From NCBI GenBank assembly GCA_037127315.1, contig JBBBDQ010000348.1:2479501-2543500 (forward strand): a stretch of DNA of 64,000 bases, written 5' to 3'. The stretch comes from Ascarosepion bandense. Taxonomy: Eukaryota > Mollusca > Cephalopoda > Sepiida > Sepiidae. How positions within the stretch are numbered: position 1 is the stretch's first letter; each line of letters opens with the position of its first letter. Of this stretch, positions 31,195 through 41,257 are shown one piece after another. A program made the translations under genes and the position numbers. The notes beneath the pieces were generated by a model, which saw only the letters and a list, made by a program, of their open reading frames with translations, ran no database searches and was not told where the DNA came from.

Positions 31195-31300
31195 ATGGTT
31201 GGGAAACATGGATCCGTAAAGAAGTCCCACAGGCGAAAAATGCTGGAAAAAAGCTTTTAGCATAGAATTTACGTCTACATATAATATGAAAGGAAATAGC
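31195..31300 (-). pseudogene. LINE family A C-terminal remnant
   Basis: GTCCCACAGGCGAAAAATGC and AGAATTTACGTCTACATATA on the plus strand are the decayed complement of the SRTSRLWNSL and following codons seen at 240-300. Confidence 0.5.
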
Positions 31301-31404
31301 AATTTCATAAATGAAAATTGAAAAACAATGACTTATTTTGTGTTATATAAGAGCAGAAGTGTATGACACCTAGTGAGAACCGTACTTTATCTGATAAAAC
31401 TCAC

Positions 31405-32415
31405 ATTCGATGCAATTCATTTTTTACATCAGGTTGATCCTTAAAGAATTGATGGAGATGCTCAGCAGCCTCGACATATTTAGGAAAAACATTAGGGTGA
31501 TTAAGAATCTCTACTGGCAGCAAACTGCCTGCATACAGACAGGTAACAAATTCAGCAGATATACAAAGATAGAAATGGGCGTAAGACAAGGATGTGTATT
31601 TTTACCGGATCTATTCAACTTGTACAGAGAGACTATTTTGAGGACCCTAGTTGATCTGCGAGGATTTGTAATCTTGTCACGCTTATCAGTTACAGAAAGT
31701 AGTTGAAGAGAGTGAAAAGAAAGGACTACAAATAAACTGCAAGAAAACCGAATGCATGGTCATCAGCAAAAAGAGCAACTCAAAATGCGAAATACAGGTG
31801 GAGGATATTCAAATCAAACAGGTAAAAAAATTTAAATATCTGGGAAGTATTCTAACTGAAGACGGAAAGTGCAACACAGATATCCAGAGGCGAATTGGTA
31901 TGGCGAATAACGCATTCCAGAAGCTGAGTAAAGTATTAAGACACAGGAAACTTTCACTAGAAACAAAGTAGACAGTACTTGATTGCTATGTGATGTTAGT
32001 TCTTTAATATGGTAGCGAATGTTGGACAATATCAACAAAGATGAAGGGAAAACTTGAAGCAGCTGAAATGTGGTTCTAGAGAAGGATGCTGCGGATATCA
32101 CGAACCAAGCATTGACAGGTTTTGGAAAGAATGGAAACAAAAAGGAAATTAATATTGAGCATCAGAAAGAGACAACTGAAGTTTCTAGGGCATGCAATGA
32201 GGAAAGAGGGCTTAGAGAACCTGATACTAACAGGCCAGATAGAGAGAAAAAGAGACAGAGGAAAGCAGCGGATAACATATTTGAAGAGCCGGAGCAGATG
32301 GATGACAGAACGAGGACAGCAAGATGTTACAGGCCAAAGCGTGCTAAGAGCCATCAGGGGTAGGGAGATGTGGAAGGCCATGATCGCCTACGTCCTGAAG
32401 GGATAGGGCACATAG
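31405..32415 (+). pseudogene. RTE-type LINE, RT palm remnant and C-terminal domain
   Basis: LKELMEMLSSLDIFRKNIRV, IKNLYWQQTA and IEMGVRQGC give the RT fingers/palm region. The segment holding the YADD catalytic motif is deleted near 31690-31720. The frame resumes with KKTECMVISKKSNSKCEIQV, KKFKYLGSILTEDGKCNTDI, LDCYVM, YGSECWTISTKMKG, RKRQLKFLGHAMRKEGLENL, WKAMIAYVLKG. Endonuclease-RT proteins with this C-terminus are usually assigned to RTE-like LINEs. Several stops; dead copy. Confidence 0.8.
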
Positions 32416-32564
32416 AAGAAGAAGATATATGCCAAGTGTTTAAAAGAAATTTTAATGTGGTTAGAAAGTGGGAGATCAATTCTATATTATAATCAATATA
32501 TAAACTGATCCCTCATTTTATGGGCATGCTAGTTTCGATACATTTATATTCTTGATTTATGGGC

Positions 32565-32692
32565 TTGAGCAAATGGATGGCAGAGCGGGGTTTGGGTGGG
32601 GTAACAGGAGAAAGCGTGCTAAGAGCCACCAGGGATAGGGAGACGTGGAAGGCCATGATCGCCTACGTCCTGAAAGACTAAAGAGCCTAATA
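32565..32692 (+). pseudogene. RTE-type LINE, extra copy of the 3' end
   Basis: Repeats the end of the 31405-32415 element: GAGCAAATGGATGGCAGAGC, GTGCTAAGAGCCACCAGGG, AAGGCCATGATCGCCTACGT, CCTGAA. It is closer to a different source copy than to its neighbour. Confidence 0.7.
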
Positions 32693-32739
32693 ATCAGGAG
32701 AAAAGAATTGAAATACTGCTAACAACAAATAATGTCGAA

Positions 32740-33290
32740 TTAACATCTACGTATTGGAAAGGGTTTTGCTGAAATCTGTTGGCAAAGCTTCTGAGGCCAA
32801 TGAGCTCAAGGCAGGCGTTCCACAAGACTGTCTGTTCGGTTGTACTATTGTTCTATTTTGTGTTAATGAACTCTCATTATCAGTAAATAAATATTTAAAT
32901 GATACTACAGTTTAAGAAAGCGCCACTAAGTATCTGGATGACCAATGCATGAGAAGCTGATTTCACTTCTGATTGAGCTCTAACAGTTCAATGGGAAAGA
33001 CAATCTTGTAACATTCAATACCACCAAAACTAAAGCTAATAATTTCACATCACCCCCGAGTACACCAAGAACGCTATCCAGTCATTATAAATGGTTGCAC
33101 AGTGGAAAAAACTCATTGTTGTTGTTATAAATGAAATCAGTAAAGATGCTTTAGAGTGAGCAGCTCCTTACAACGTTTCAGAAATTATCTGACCCCACCT
33201 GACGTTATCGAACATTTCAAGAGTCAGATCAGACACAAAACGGCGCATTGTTGCCATATATAGCCGGAGAAACCCAATCCACACTTCCCG
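32740..33290 (+). pseudogene. Jockey-type LINE reverse transcriptase remnant
   Basis: VGKASEANELKAGVPQDCLF, then GCTIVLFCVNELSLSVNKYL, NDTTV corresponds to the GVPQGSVLGP...YADDTT palm motif, with the catalytic YADD decayed to YLND. Downstream, INGCTVEKTH and FKSQIRHKTAHCCHIY match the later RT/thumb region. It may be the 5' part of the family A copy ending at 34130, now split by two SINE insertions. Confidence 0.6.
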
Positions 33291-33503
33291 TCATAATTTT
33301 CGTCCGAAAGCATCTGTAGATTTTTGGGAGTAATAAATTATTTTTCATACAGCAATCTCTTTCCCACAGTCTAAAAGTAGTATGAATCTCAATCGCTATT
33401 TCTTTGAAAAAATTTTCTGAGCTACATTTATTAACTCCAGAAATTCAAACTTTAACATCTAGGACTCGTGCCAAACATTTTGCTTGTAGTGTGTATATAT
33501 ATA

Positions 33504-33716
33504 TGAAATTATTCGTTTTGAACATTATTTTCGATCGATACTCGTATTTAAGTAGATATTCTGCTTATAATCAAACAGTATTATATGTTTATTTCTACCT
33601 GCTTGATTATTTACGATAAATTTTTTGTTGCGAAAATGTATATCATTCGGCAGGATTCGAACCTGCAACCCCTACCCCCACAGGGAAGCCACCAAGAGAT
33701 CTGGCGCGTCTTAGAA
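33504..33716 (-). mobile_element. SINE family T3, truncated head
   Basis: The minus strand has CTAAGACGCGCCAGATC, a variable arm, box B CAGGTTCGAATCCTGCC, CGAATGA, then the T3 tail (AATACGAGTATCGATCG). The first about 20 nt of the tRNA part are missing where the ribozyme SINE fragment abuts. Confidence 0.7.
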
Positions 33717-33800
33717 TTAGGTAGAATCGCCGACTGATGACAATTAGGTCGAGTTTAAATCCTGGCTAAAAGCAATCGGACGTGTAATCGTACTGATACA
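33717..33800 (+). mobile_element. Ribozyme SINE family H, tRNA part only, cut inside the ribozyme
   Basis: AGGTAGAATCGCCGACTGATG, GTTTAAATCCTGGC, AAAAGCAATCGGA, TCGTACTGAT. The copy stops within the CTGATGA core, where LINE sequence begins. Confidence 0.6.
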
Positions 33801-34130
33801 ATTTCTACTCGAATAGCTTCTTTTCTCGCACTTCCCGCCTGTGGAATTCACTTCCATATACTTGCTTACCCGACAGCTACAATCTCCGGGAATTTAAATA
33901 TAAGGTCAATAGACATCTTCTATCACACTAACTCGCATCTATTCTCTCAAACTCTCTTCCCATCTACCCCACCTCCATCCCCGGTATCCTCTTCCGTCTA
34001 TTACCCTCCTCCCGACATTTAGTATAATTAACCACTCTTTCTCATCAATTTCCTCCTATGTAACCCCCTGCGCAACAGTGGCAGTAGAATGCCTTGCTTG
34101 GGGTGAAATGTTTAAAAAATAAAAATAAAA
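33801..34130 (+). pseudogene. LINE family A 3' end
   Basis: The reading SFFSRTSRLWNSLPYTCLP then DSYNLREFKYKVNRHLLSH ends with a stop near 33930, followed by a C-rich 3' UTR and the tail GTAACCCCCTGCGC, AACAGTGGCAGT, GCCTTGCTTGGGGTGAAAT and an A-rich end at 34115-34130. Confidence 0.8.
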
Positions 34131-34134
34131 AGTA

Positions 34135-34633
34135 TATTTGTATTTGTAAGCCTAAGAACAAATAAAGTAAAAATTTACAGTTCGTATCATTTACTTATTA
34201 CTTATCATTTACTTATAATACAAATTAGAGCAATATCTTATTATAATATTTTTATAATAAGTGATTATAATAAAAACATTGTACATTGCTACACAAAGGA
34301 ATTGATTTTTCAATAATATGAACTGTACTTTGTCAGGCGATGGTTGGTAACTGGTGAGAAAATGATATTTACGGAAATTTAAAAAGGGTTTATAAATTTT
34401 ATTCCAAGAGTTAAAATTAAGTATAAAGTTAGACTTCAAAATATACTTGTGAGCACTTCTCAATTAACCTTTTAACGTAAGATCTACGCTAAATAAAAAA
34501 TTAAGTCAGAAGTTGGCGGTGGAGGTGGGTGACATATTTTAAGGATAAACTAGCGGTTAGTCTTATCATCATTCACGATTGTGCATGGTATTGCAACGAC
34601 AAATGCATTATGTATACAGTCAAATATGGTGGC

Positions 34634-34680
<47 letters not shown>

Positions 34681-34755
34681 ATAATTACTTAGATTTTGGT
34701 CATAATAAAATTAGACCAGTACACATCTGTATTAAAAAGAGTTCAATAAAATTAT
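34135..34755. other. No recognised feature
   Basis: AT-rich sequence with (TA)n at 34638-34678. Confidence 0.35.
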
Positions 34756-34924
34756 ATTTTAGAACTTTTCAGTATTATTCATTTGTAAACGATATATATA
34801 TATTTATATATTATAAATTATATTTTAGAACATGTACATCATTTTTCTATATATATCCACGACAAAGGTACGTTTGTTTCGACATTGAAACTTCAATGTC
34901 TCATTAGGAGGTGTGTATATTCAC

Positions 34925-34930
<6 letters not shown>
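34756..34930 (-). mobile_element. PLE terminal remnant, hammerhead mutated at G5
   Basis: On the minus strand, 34877-34907 reads CTAATGA, stem II GACATTGAA/TTCAATGTC, GAAA. Stem III CAAA/TTTG and a GTC cleavage triplet follow, then GTGG. Only G5 is wrong. (TA)n flanks at 34928. Confidence 0.65.
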
Positions 34931-34975
<45 letters not shown>

Positions 34976-34976
<1 letters not shown>

Positions 34977-35317
34977 AGGATTAATTCAAAGATGTTGAAT
35001 AGCCATTTCGATATGAAGATCCCCACGGGGGACGACACATCACCTCAGCAACAGAAAAAACCTTTCAGAAAACTCTTTTTTCTGTTGGCTGAGGTGATCT
35101 GTCGTCCCCCGTGGGGATCTTCATATCGAAATGGCTATTCAACATCTTTGAATTAATCCTTTTTTAATATATATATTTGCTCTGTAATATTTTATTACAT
35201 GGAGCTGTCTTCCTGTATCATTTTTTAATATTAAAATAAATTTTTAATATTAATTAGGATCGGGTTTTTTGGAATTTACCTTCCTGCTTTTTTCCCTTGT
35301 ATTGAAGTATCTGAATT

Positions 35318-35320
<3 letters not shown>
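34976..35320. repeat. PLE foldback (same family as 53075-53282) with adjoining terminal sequence
   Basis: Arms 34976-35060 and 35076-35167 (TTAATTCAAAGATGTTGAAT, TTTCGATATGAAGATCCCC, ACGGGGGACGACA) are near-perfect inverted copies. Each arm holds a hammerhead-like frame CTGAGGT...ATATC-GAAATGG, with A9 replaced by U. Sequence 35170-35320 (GAGCTGTCTTCCTGTATC, TTAGGATCGGGTTTTTTGG) matches 52760-52880. (TA)n at 35322. Confidence 0.7.
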
Positions 35321-35374
<54 letters not shown>

Positions 35375-35489
35375 TTCATTTCTAAACGAGTGATTACGCG
35401 ACCTAGTTTTCTACCAAGTGGCGTGTGTGGGCGATTTGCAATAACTGATTTTACCGTTTAACGTTTTTTTTTAAGAACGCTCACGTAAC

Positions 35490-35665
35490 TGTGGATTTTG
35501 AACGCTCACGTAGCGGGTAATTTTTGAACGCGCAATTTCTTAAATTACAAGAAATTACAACTAATTTTTAAAATTACAAGATGTTACAACCCTGGATGAA
35601 AACGTTATAATTTCTTGTAATTTTAAAAATTGCGTGTTCAAAAATTCCCCGTTACTTGAGCGTAA
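35490..35665. repeat. Inverted repeat
   Basis: ACGCTCACGTAGCGGGTAAT with TTTTTGAACGCGCAATTTC returns inverted at 35610-35665 (AATTGCGTGTTCAAAAATTC, CCCGTTACTTGAGCGT). Probably another folded element. No ribozyme core was seen. Confidence 0.65.
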
Positions 35666-35669
35666 CGAA

Positions 35670-36195
35670 CTACAAATCTTAATACCCTTAAGTTTCTAAT
35701 TAATTTTTACAAATTCTTGTTATTCATTCCTATTAATAAATTTCTATTTTAACATGAAAAATATATATATTATTATTCTACTCTTCCACTCATCTATACA
35801 TTCTAATCTCCAATGTACAACCCGCTTCAACCTTCTGATGAAAACTTTCTGATGATGATAACGAAAATAACCTTCTGATAATTCTGGATAAAACTTGTAA
35901 GCAACAAAGAGTTTGGTTATGCATGACACAAGGCCGAATTAATAAAACATTAACCATCTCCCTATCGCTTCAAACTCATACAGTTTTCCAGTTGTCTATT
36001 ACATTTATAAATATCACTTCCTTCTCTACCAATCCCATTCTTATTTTCCTTCAGCCGTTTGCTAATATATTTGTGGATGAAACAGAATGTCAACGATCCT
36101 GCTGTACTCCAAACGCTGAACCTAATCACTCAGTTTTTCACACAAGTGTTTTTTTTTTACTACGCGTTTCGCTAGTAACTGTGAAATACATGCTT
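35670..36195. other. No recognised feature
   Basis: Possibly decayed LINE endonuclease sequence on the plus strand, but no motif is convincing. Confidence 0.3.
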
Positions 36196-36199
36196 CTCT

Positions 36200-36495
36200 T
36201 CTAGATCACATCTTTTCCTCTATAACTGACTCTTGCTATGGAGCTCTGCCCTCTTTACAACACTGATCCTGATGTGCTGTTTGTAAATATCTCTTTCTAC
36301 CCCCCTCTATCCAGGAACTTCCAACCAACATAATATCTTACTCTTATAAATGAGCAAATTGGAACTTGTTCCGTTATGTCCTTCGCGATGTCTCTTCGAA
36401 CAAAATTTTTAGTCTCCTTGTTCAAGACTGCGCCTCCTTTTTTTCATCCCAGCAATGAAAGTCCGACTGAAACCTCATTCATTTTCTCAAAAATA
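36200..36495 (+). pseudogene. Jockey-type LINE, endonuclease-RT linker remnant
   Basis: The reading ANWNLFRYVLRDVSSNKIFS, LLVQDCAS then, after a frameshift, FIPAMKVRLKPHSF resembles the conserved linker of Jockey-type ORF2 (W..F..FLRD...DCAS...FIP...KPHS). Heavily decayed. Confidence 0.45.
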
Positions 36496-36712
36496 AGACC
36501 GTCGTCGGTTGGTTTGTCTTTATAGCATATCAACCTCGGCGGGTCATTTACTGCCAACTAATTTTTTTTTTTATTTATTGCTGATAATGCCTTTTACTTT
36601 CAACGATTTATTGTTGTTGTTTTTTATATATAAGTTTTGTGTCTTTTTTCTTTTCGAATATCAAGATTCATTGGAATTTATTCTTTTAAGAGCAGGGTTC
36701 CCACGTCCTACC

Positions 36713-36870
36713 CTTGTTATTTAACCCATAACTGGATAGAAGGGACGGATTAATACCTTACCCAAGGGTATCAGTGCTTAAGTGAATGCAGGGTATTCAA
36801 CTGGAATTTGAACTCGGCTCACCGATTTTTCTTTCCGAGCCGATAACAACTGCACCACAACGCACACCCA
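36713..36870 (-). mobile_element. tRNA-derived SINE (family T1), 5' part
   Basis: The minus strand has GTGCGTTGTGGTGCAGTTG, TTATCGGCTCGG, box B CGAGTTCAAATTCCAG and GGTATTAATCCGTCC. The 3' half is missing. Confidence 0.75.
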
Positions 36871-36879
36871 TCACTAAAC

Positions 36880-36985
36880 GCTTTCCCAAGCGGTCACCCA
36901 TCTAAGTACTGACCAGGCTCAACGTTGTTTAACTTCGGTGATCGAGCGAGAACCGGTGTATTCAATGTGATATGGCCGTAAGCCA
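36880..36985 (-). pseudogene. 5S rRNA pseudogene
   Basis: The minus strand runs TACGGCCATATCACATTGAA, TACACCGGTTCTCG, TCGATCACCGAAGTTAAACA, ACGTTGAGCCTGGTCAGTAC, TTAGATGGGTGACCGCTTGG. It covers about 104 of the 119-120 nt of animal 5S rRNA with a handful of substitutions, including the internal promoter region. It directly abuts the T1 SINE at 36713-36870. Missing ends and its isolation suggest a retroposed copy rather than an array gene. Confidence 0.8.
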
Positions 36986-36989
36986 GATC

Positions 36990-37301
36990 AACGTTGGGAG
37001 AAAGTCCTTAAAACTGCATAACATCATGACGAAATTCAGAAGTAAATAAACTATAATTTTACATATAAAAGATGTAGTTTCGTATATTTACTGATCTTTT
37101 CTACGAGTTTGTATATATTTTTTTTTCTTATTCATTCCTGAAGAATAACAAAGAATTCAGTAGAATCAAAATATAAAATAGCAATGAAATATATGGATTT
37201 TTATACTTTGAATTTCTAAAATCAAGAGCAGTGATACAAGGTAGTGGGCAAATTGTTAGACCAAACTGAAAAACAAATTGAAACATGAAATATTAATGTG
37301 T

Positions 37302-37370
<69 letters not shown>

Positions 37371-37630
37371 ATTTCAGATCCAGTTTCATGTACAATTTTC
37401 GATTCGTCAGGTGGGGGTTGGGACGCAAGATTCAGAATGAAAGCCGAAAATCGAATCGAATTAAATATTGAGAAGGCAAATCAAACAGATCGATGATCGA
37501 TTAGTATGCACTTGCTTTGCAGATCTTTTTAGACATGCGAGTTAATTTACATACACCGAGAATTGTAATAGAACCCCCAATACACATTTATATATTTAAT
37601 GTGTGTGTGTGTGTAAATGTGTGTAAATGA

Positions 37631-37677
<47 letters not shown>

Positions 37678-37890
37678 CGTATTTAAAAAGTGCATATGTT
37701 ATTCTATAAGAAATTACATAATAGAATCATCTTGTAATATGTTTCATTCTTCGATATGTTTAATTTTTCCAACTAAATGTTTTTACTGCTAAAAGACTAC
37801 ATACAAGCAAACTTCCGTTATAATTACACTTTTAGAGAAGTCCCGTACACAACCACACACACATACACACACACGCACACAAACACACAC

Positions 37891-37945
<55 letters not shown>
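36990..37945. other. No recognised gene; microsatellites
   Basis: (TA)n-(GA)n at 37302-37369, (TG)n at 37600-37616, (TA)n at 37631-37676, (CA)n then (TA)n at 37855-37942. Nothing else was recognised. Confidence 0.5.
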
Positions 37946-37949
37946 GACT

Positions 37950-38245
37950 ATTTACGCTCTCACACCCTGATTGAGCCCTATGGAATAATGGTAGTCTTTG
38001 AAAAACAGTAGCTACGCTGGCATGTACGCATCACTCATTCACTAATAAATTAGACCACTCTGGCTATTGGGCGTGTATAATGGTAATATACACGCTAAAA
38101 AGTCTGCCTTCTTCTGCCGAGCGCCCATGGCCCAGCAGTAGAATCGCCGACTGACACCAATTCGGTCGGTGTTCAATCCTGGGTTAAAAGCAATCGGAGT
38201 CTAACTGATGAACTTTGATACAGCAAAACGGATCTGTCTGCAGAT

Positions 38246-38250
<5 letters not shown>
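37950..38250 (+). mobile_element. Ribozyme SINE, family H subtype A, full body, ribozyme decayed
   Basis: Body TTTACGCTCTCACACCCTGA, CAGTAGCTACGCTGGC, GCGTGTATA/TATACACGC hairpin with an ATGGTAA loop, tRNA head with box A CATGGCCCAGCAGTAGAA and box B GGTGTTCAATCCTGG. The hammerhead lacks its CCGTA stem I strand (GTCTAA then CTGATGA), stem II is broken (ACTTT/ACAGC), and GAAA is AAAA. (TA)n begins at 38249. Confidence 0.8.
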
Positions 38251-38300
<50 letters not shown>

Positions 38301-38333
38301 CTGGGTTTCGAATCTCATCATAGTAGATTTATC

Positions 38334-38663
38334 AAGAAGAAGACTTGTTGTTATCAGCCTGAAGCATGCAATCGCAGCATAAAAGACCTTTGGAATGTGC
38401 CTGAGGAACACACCACGGGTTGATCCAAGCCTTACGAGTGAATTTGGGTGGACGGCTACTATTGTGCAAGCTCGAAGTGACAGTGTATGAATCGTGACCG
38501 AGGGTTTGTGCGTCCTGGCCTTGTTCAAACCGGATAACGCACTCTCTCCCAGAAAATCTAACGAAGGCCCGCTTAGCATATTTAGAGTATAAATCAGGAG
38601 GGCTATGTGGGTTTTGAACAAACACAAGTGTGCCCGGGCAAGCTTCTGCAATGAGGATTTGCT
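38334..38663 (-). CDS. Unrecognised GC-rich open frame, possible exon
   Basis: On the minus strand a frame opens directly after CCTAG (possible splice acceptor CAGTTCGCCTAG) and runs about 109 codons to TGA: QILIAEACPGTLVFVQNPHS, PPDLYSKYAKRAFVRFSGRE, CVIRFEQGQDAQTLGHDSYT, VTSSLHNSSRPPKFTRKAWI, NPWCVPQAHSKGLLCCDCML. The composition is protein-like (Cys, Trp, His), and the segment is clearly richer in GC than its surroundings. A second frame on the same strand is also open here, so coding is not proven. I do not recognise the family. It could be a host exon or an unknown transposon gene. Confidence 0.3.
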
Positions 38664-38703
38664 AGGCGAACTGTTAGACGGGTATCCCGAATACGAGAGA
38701 CCA

Positions 38704-38705
38704 TC

Positions 38706-38744
<39 letters not shown>
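38704..38744. repeat. (ATT)n microsatellite
   Basis: About 13 uninterrupted ATT repeats. Confidence 0.95.
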
Positions 38745-38747
<3 letters not shown>

Positions 38748-38827
38748 CACTATATGCAGGTTTCGTTAAACATGTCAGACATGTTTCTATGGTTAATTAT
38801 TTTAATATAATTTTTATGTGATCATAT

Positions 38828-39054
38828 TGTTATGGGGAAATACACCTATTCCTCTGATAATGGACTCTCCCTCGTATTAATAAGAGTTAGCAGGAAGTTA
38901 ACGGGAAAAGTTCTTGAGAAGTTCTTAGGAGTTCTTAGAAGTTCTAGAGAGTTCTATTGGAGTTCAGTAGAACTACTAGGCAGTTGATATTAGTCGGCAG
39001 TTAGCCGAATACTAAGAAGTCAGCTTATAGTGGAAGATTACCAAGTTCCTAACA
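38828..39054 (+). repeat. Possible solo LTR
   Basis: A 227-bp stretch is bounded by TG and CA (TGTTATGGGG to CCTAACA), with AGTTCTT-type short internal repeats (AGTTCTTGAGAAGTTCTTAG and onward). It is followed by TTTTGGGTACGTTAAG. No second LTR, primer-binding site or ORF was identified, so this is only a suggestion. Confidence 0.25.
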
Positions 39055-39059
39055 TTTTG

Positions 39060-39745
39060 GGTACGTTAAGTCGATTAGCAACCGACATAACACGATTATT
39101 ACATTCAGTGCGAAAACTACTCCACAACAGATACTTAGTTTTTTTTTTCTTTTCAGTATATAATTAATACAAAAATTGTATGAATTTTTTACTTATCCAA
39201 GGGTTTTCCACCATAATTTTTGCTTTTATCAACGAATTTTATATTAATTATAGCTTAATATATAAAAATGATTGAACTTCTAACGTCATTGATAAAAATA
39301 ATAAGTTAACCTACAAGAACTAAATTAACAAGAAACAAAATGATTTAAAATTTTACATTCCCTGTAATGAACTGTGTACTTGATCAACCCGAATTCGTAA
39401 ATAATTTTATTGGATCTACCCGAACATGTTTATTAAGAGTTACGTTATATCTCTTTGGTAAAAGCTCTATCAGGTCTCATTTAAATACACATAGAGACAT
39501 GCCAGATTCTATGCGTAAAATATTCGTCGCTAATACAAACATAATAGAGCATTAACAGAATTAGTATTTTTCACTTCGCTAATTGATGTTAACTTCAGCA
39601 TAGTGACAACAGTAAATTGCAAAACATCGCCGAAGAGAGGACGGATACATCCACTTCCGAAACACGGGAGTCGCAATGATGAAGATAAAATCCCACACCT
39701 AAGTGACAAACCGTTACTTTTGCTTATACTACTTTTCTGTCTCTG
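39060..39745. other. No recognised feature
   Basis: Short frames only. A (CT)n-(TA)n compound repeat follows at 39755-39816. Confidence 0.35.
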
Positions 39746-39750
39746 TCTGC

Positions 39751-39824
<74 letters not shown>

Positions 39825-39889
39825 ATATACCAACAAAAATACAAATAGTAAGAGAACAAACTCTACCAAAACTAGTATTAATCAAGCTA

Positions 39890-40240
39890 TAATTTAAATC
39901 CTCTTGTATAACCCATCGAGAACAAACTCGGAGGGAAAAAAAGGGAAGTAAAAAAAGAAACAAACGAAGTACATGAACAAAAATCAGGCACTCGTAAGAA
40001 AGAAAAAACCCAAGACGAAAACCCTAACACTAAAGCGCTCAATACGAAAGTAGAGCAAACAAAGACAGAAAATCTATGCAAGAGCCAACAACCGACCACG
40101 GTTTCGCCTAACGGCTCCTCAGGGAAATTGTCTCCTATTTCTCTGACGAGAGAAATTGGAGGGAATTGTCAGGGAAAATTGGAGCCAATTTCTCTGAAAC
40201 TGTGGTCGGTTGTTGGCTCTTGCTTAGATTTTCTGTCTTT
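39890..40240. repeat. PLE terminal region and foldback with an intact hammerhead
   Basis: The left part 39890-40062 matches 12025-12200 (minus). Arms 40063-40110 and 40190-40240 (AAGACAGAAAATCTATGCAA, GAGCCAACAACCGACCACGG) are inverted. The minus strand at 40102-40122 gives a compact hammerhead core CTGAGGA, GCC-GTTA-GGC, GAAA, CC with all invariant bases. (TA)n follows at 40241. Confidence 0.7.
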
Positions 40241-40277
<37 letters not shown>

Positions 40278-40282
40278 AATAC

Positions 40283-40350
40283 CTAGTGAGCCAGACAACC
40301 TATCTAGGTTTTACCTAAAGTTCCGTTTGGGTGAAACCTAGGTAGGTTGG
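40283..40350. repeat. Inverted repeat hairpin
   Basis: AGCCAGACAACCTATCTAGG, TTTTACC pairs with GTGAAACCTAGGTAGGTTGG, CTGTCC. Arms are about 26 bp with a 14-nt loop. Probably another folded PLE end. Confidence 0.75.
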
Positions 40351-40468
40351 CTGTCCGCTCTAGCTAAGTATTGACTGATGTTCATGTACTTAGCTGTTTC
40401 TTTTTTAAAACCATTTTTCCCTTGTTCGGAGATCCGTGGGATATTTTTCGACACGAGTATAGTTATTA

Positions 40469-40502
<34 letters not shown>

Positions 40503-40506
<4 letters not shown>

Positions 40507-40594
40507 CGAGTTTCGATCCCGGCCAGAAGCAAGTAGATATGTCTAGCCACACTGACGAGCTGTGATACAGCGAAACGGGATTGTATGTGGATGA

Positions 40595-40597
<3 letters not shown>
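40503..40597 (+). mobile_element. Ribozyme SINE, family H subtype B, 3' half with intact hammerhead
   Basis: It begins after (TA)n with the end of the tRNA head (CGGTCGAGTTTCGATCCCGG, box B), linker CCAGAAGCAAGTAGATAT, then the hammerhead 40541-40595 and a second (TA)n of more than 50 bp. The 5' body is missing. Confidence 0.8.
40541..40595 (+). ncRNA. Type I hammerhead ribozyme in a SINE, intact core
   Basis: GTC, TAG, stem I CCACA, CTGACGA (40552-40558, N7 is C), stem II GCTGT-GAT-ACAGC, GAAA (40572-40575), stem III closed by A-U, C-G, G-U around a 4-nt loop (GGAT), cleavage triplet GTA, then TGTGG (40586-40590), AT, GAC. CCACA/TGTGG is fully Watson-Crick, and the outer GTC/GAC helix is kept. 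Predicted cleavage is after A40585. Compared with 20535, stem I changed on both strands. Confidence 0.8.
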
Positions 40598-40655
<58 letters not shown>

Positions 40656-40659
40656 CAAA

Positions 40660-40934
40660 CAAACGCACCGTAGTGGGGGCGCTAGAGGGTGTCGTCAGTG
40701 ATGTCTTTGCATGGATCACTAGGGGGGTTCGGGTCTCTCAACATAATACCCCCTCACCGCGCCGACCCGACCAGAGATGATCAGTCTCTGGTCCACCCTC
40801 AATAAGCGCTTTCCGACCTTGGAAAAATTTGATAACATTTAGGCCCAGCACGAAGTCTCGTAAACGCTTCTGATTGGCGACAGTCAGAGCCACTTTACAT
40901 TGAGAGGAGAACCGTACAGGAACTCGTCCGAAAC
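40660..40934. other. GC-rich block, unrecognised
   Basis: GTAGTGGGGGCGCTAGAGGG, CCCCCTCACCGCGCCGACCC stands out from the AT-rich surroundings. It contains a 9-bp hairpin GACCAGAGA/TCTCTGGTC (40768-40792). No long frame is present. Confidence 0.4.
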
Positions 40935-41012
40935 TTGTCGAACGATTCGTTTTAAAAATAAATAAATATCTACAAATATATATAATTTTTTAAGTCGTTT
41001 CTAAAAAAAAAG

Positions 41013-41048
<36 letters not shown>

Positions 41049-41127
41049 CTTTTTTTTTTAGAAACGACTTAAAAAATTATATATATTTGTAGATATTTAT
41101 TTATTTTTAAAACGAATCGTTCGACAA
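40935..41127. repeat. Near-perfect inverted repeat with a (TA)n axis
   Basis: Arms of about 82 bp (TTGTCGAACGATTCGTTTTA, TAATTTTTTAAGTCGTTTC) are mirrored around TA repeats (41016-41043). The flank on the left contains CGTCCGAAAC, the 3' half of a hammerhead. The 5' core strand is not visible. Confidence 0.85.
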
Positions 41128-41224
41128 ATACTCGCTTCTTCAGCAACGGCGAAACCAAAATTTTATTTACTCAAATTGAAATATGTTACAAGATTGTATA
41201 CCGGTTGATGTCCAAAACATCACC

Positions 41225-41257
<33 letters not shown>

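Noticed and set aside
35844..35868. CTGATGA...GAAA resembling a hammerhead
   Set aside because: There is no real stem II between the two motifs and no repeat family around them.
36880..36985. Functional 5S rRNA gene
   Set aside because: Both ends are incomplete, substitutions are present, no array is nearby and it is fused to SINE sequence.
38184..38750. 188-codon minus-strand frame read as one protein
   Set aside because: It runs from an (ATT)n tract through unrelated sequence into (TA)n and SINE sequence. Only the central GC-rich part merits attention, and there another frame looks better.
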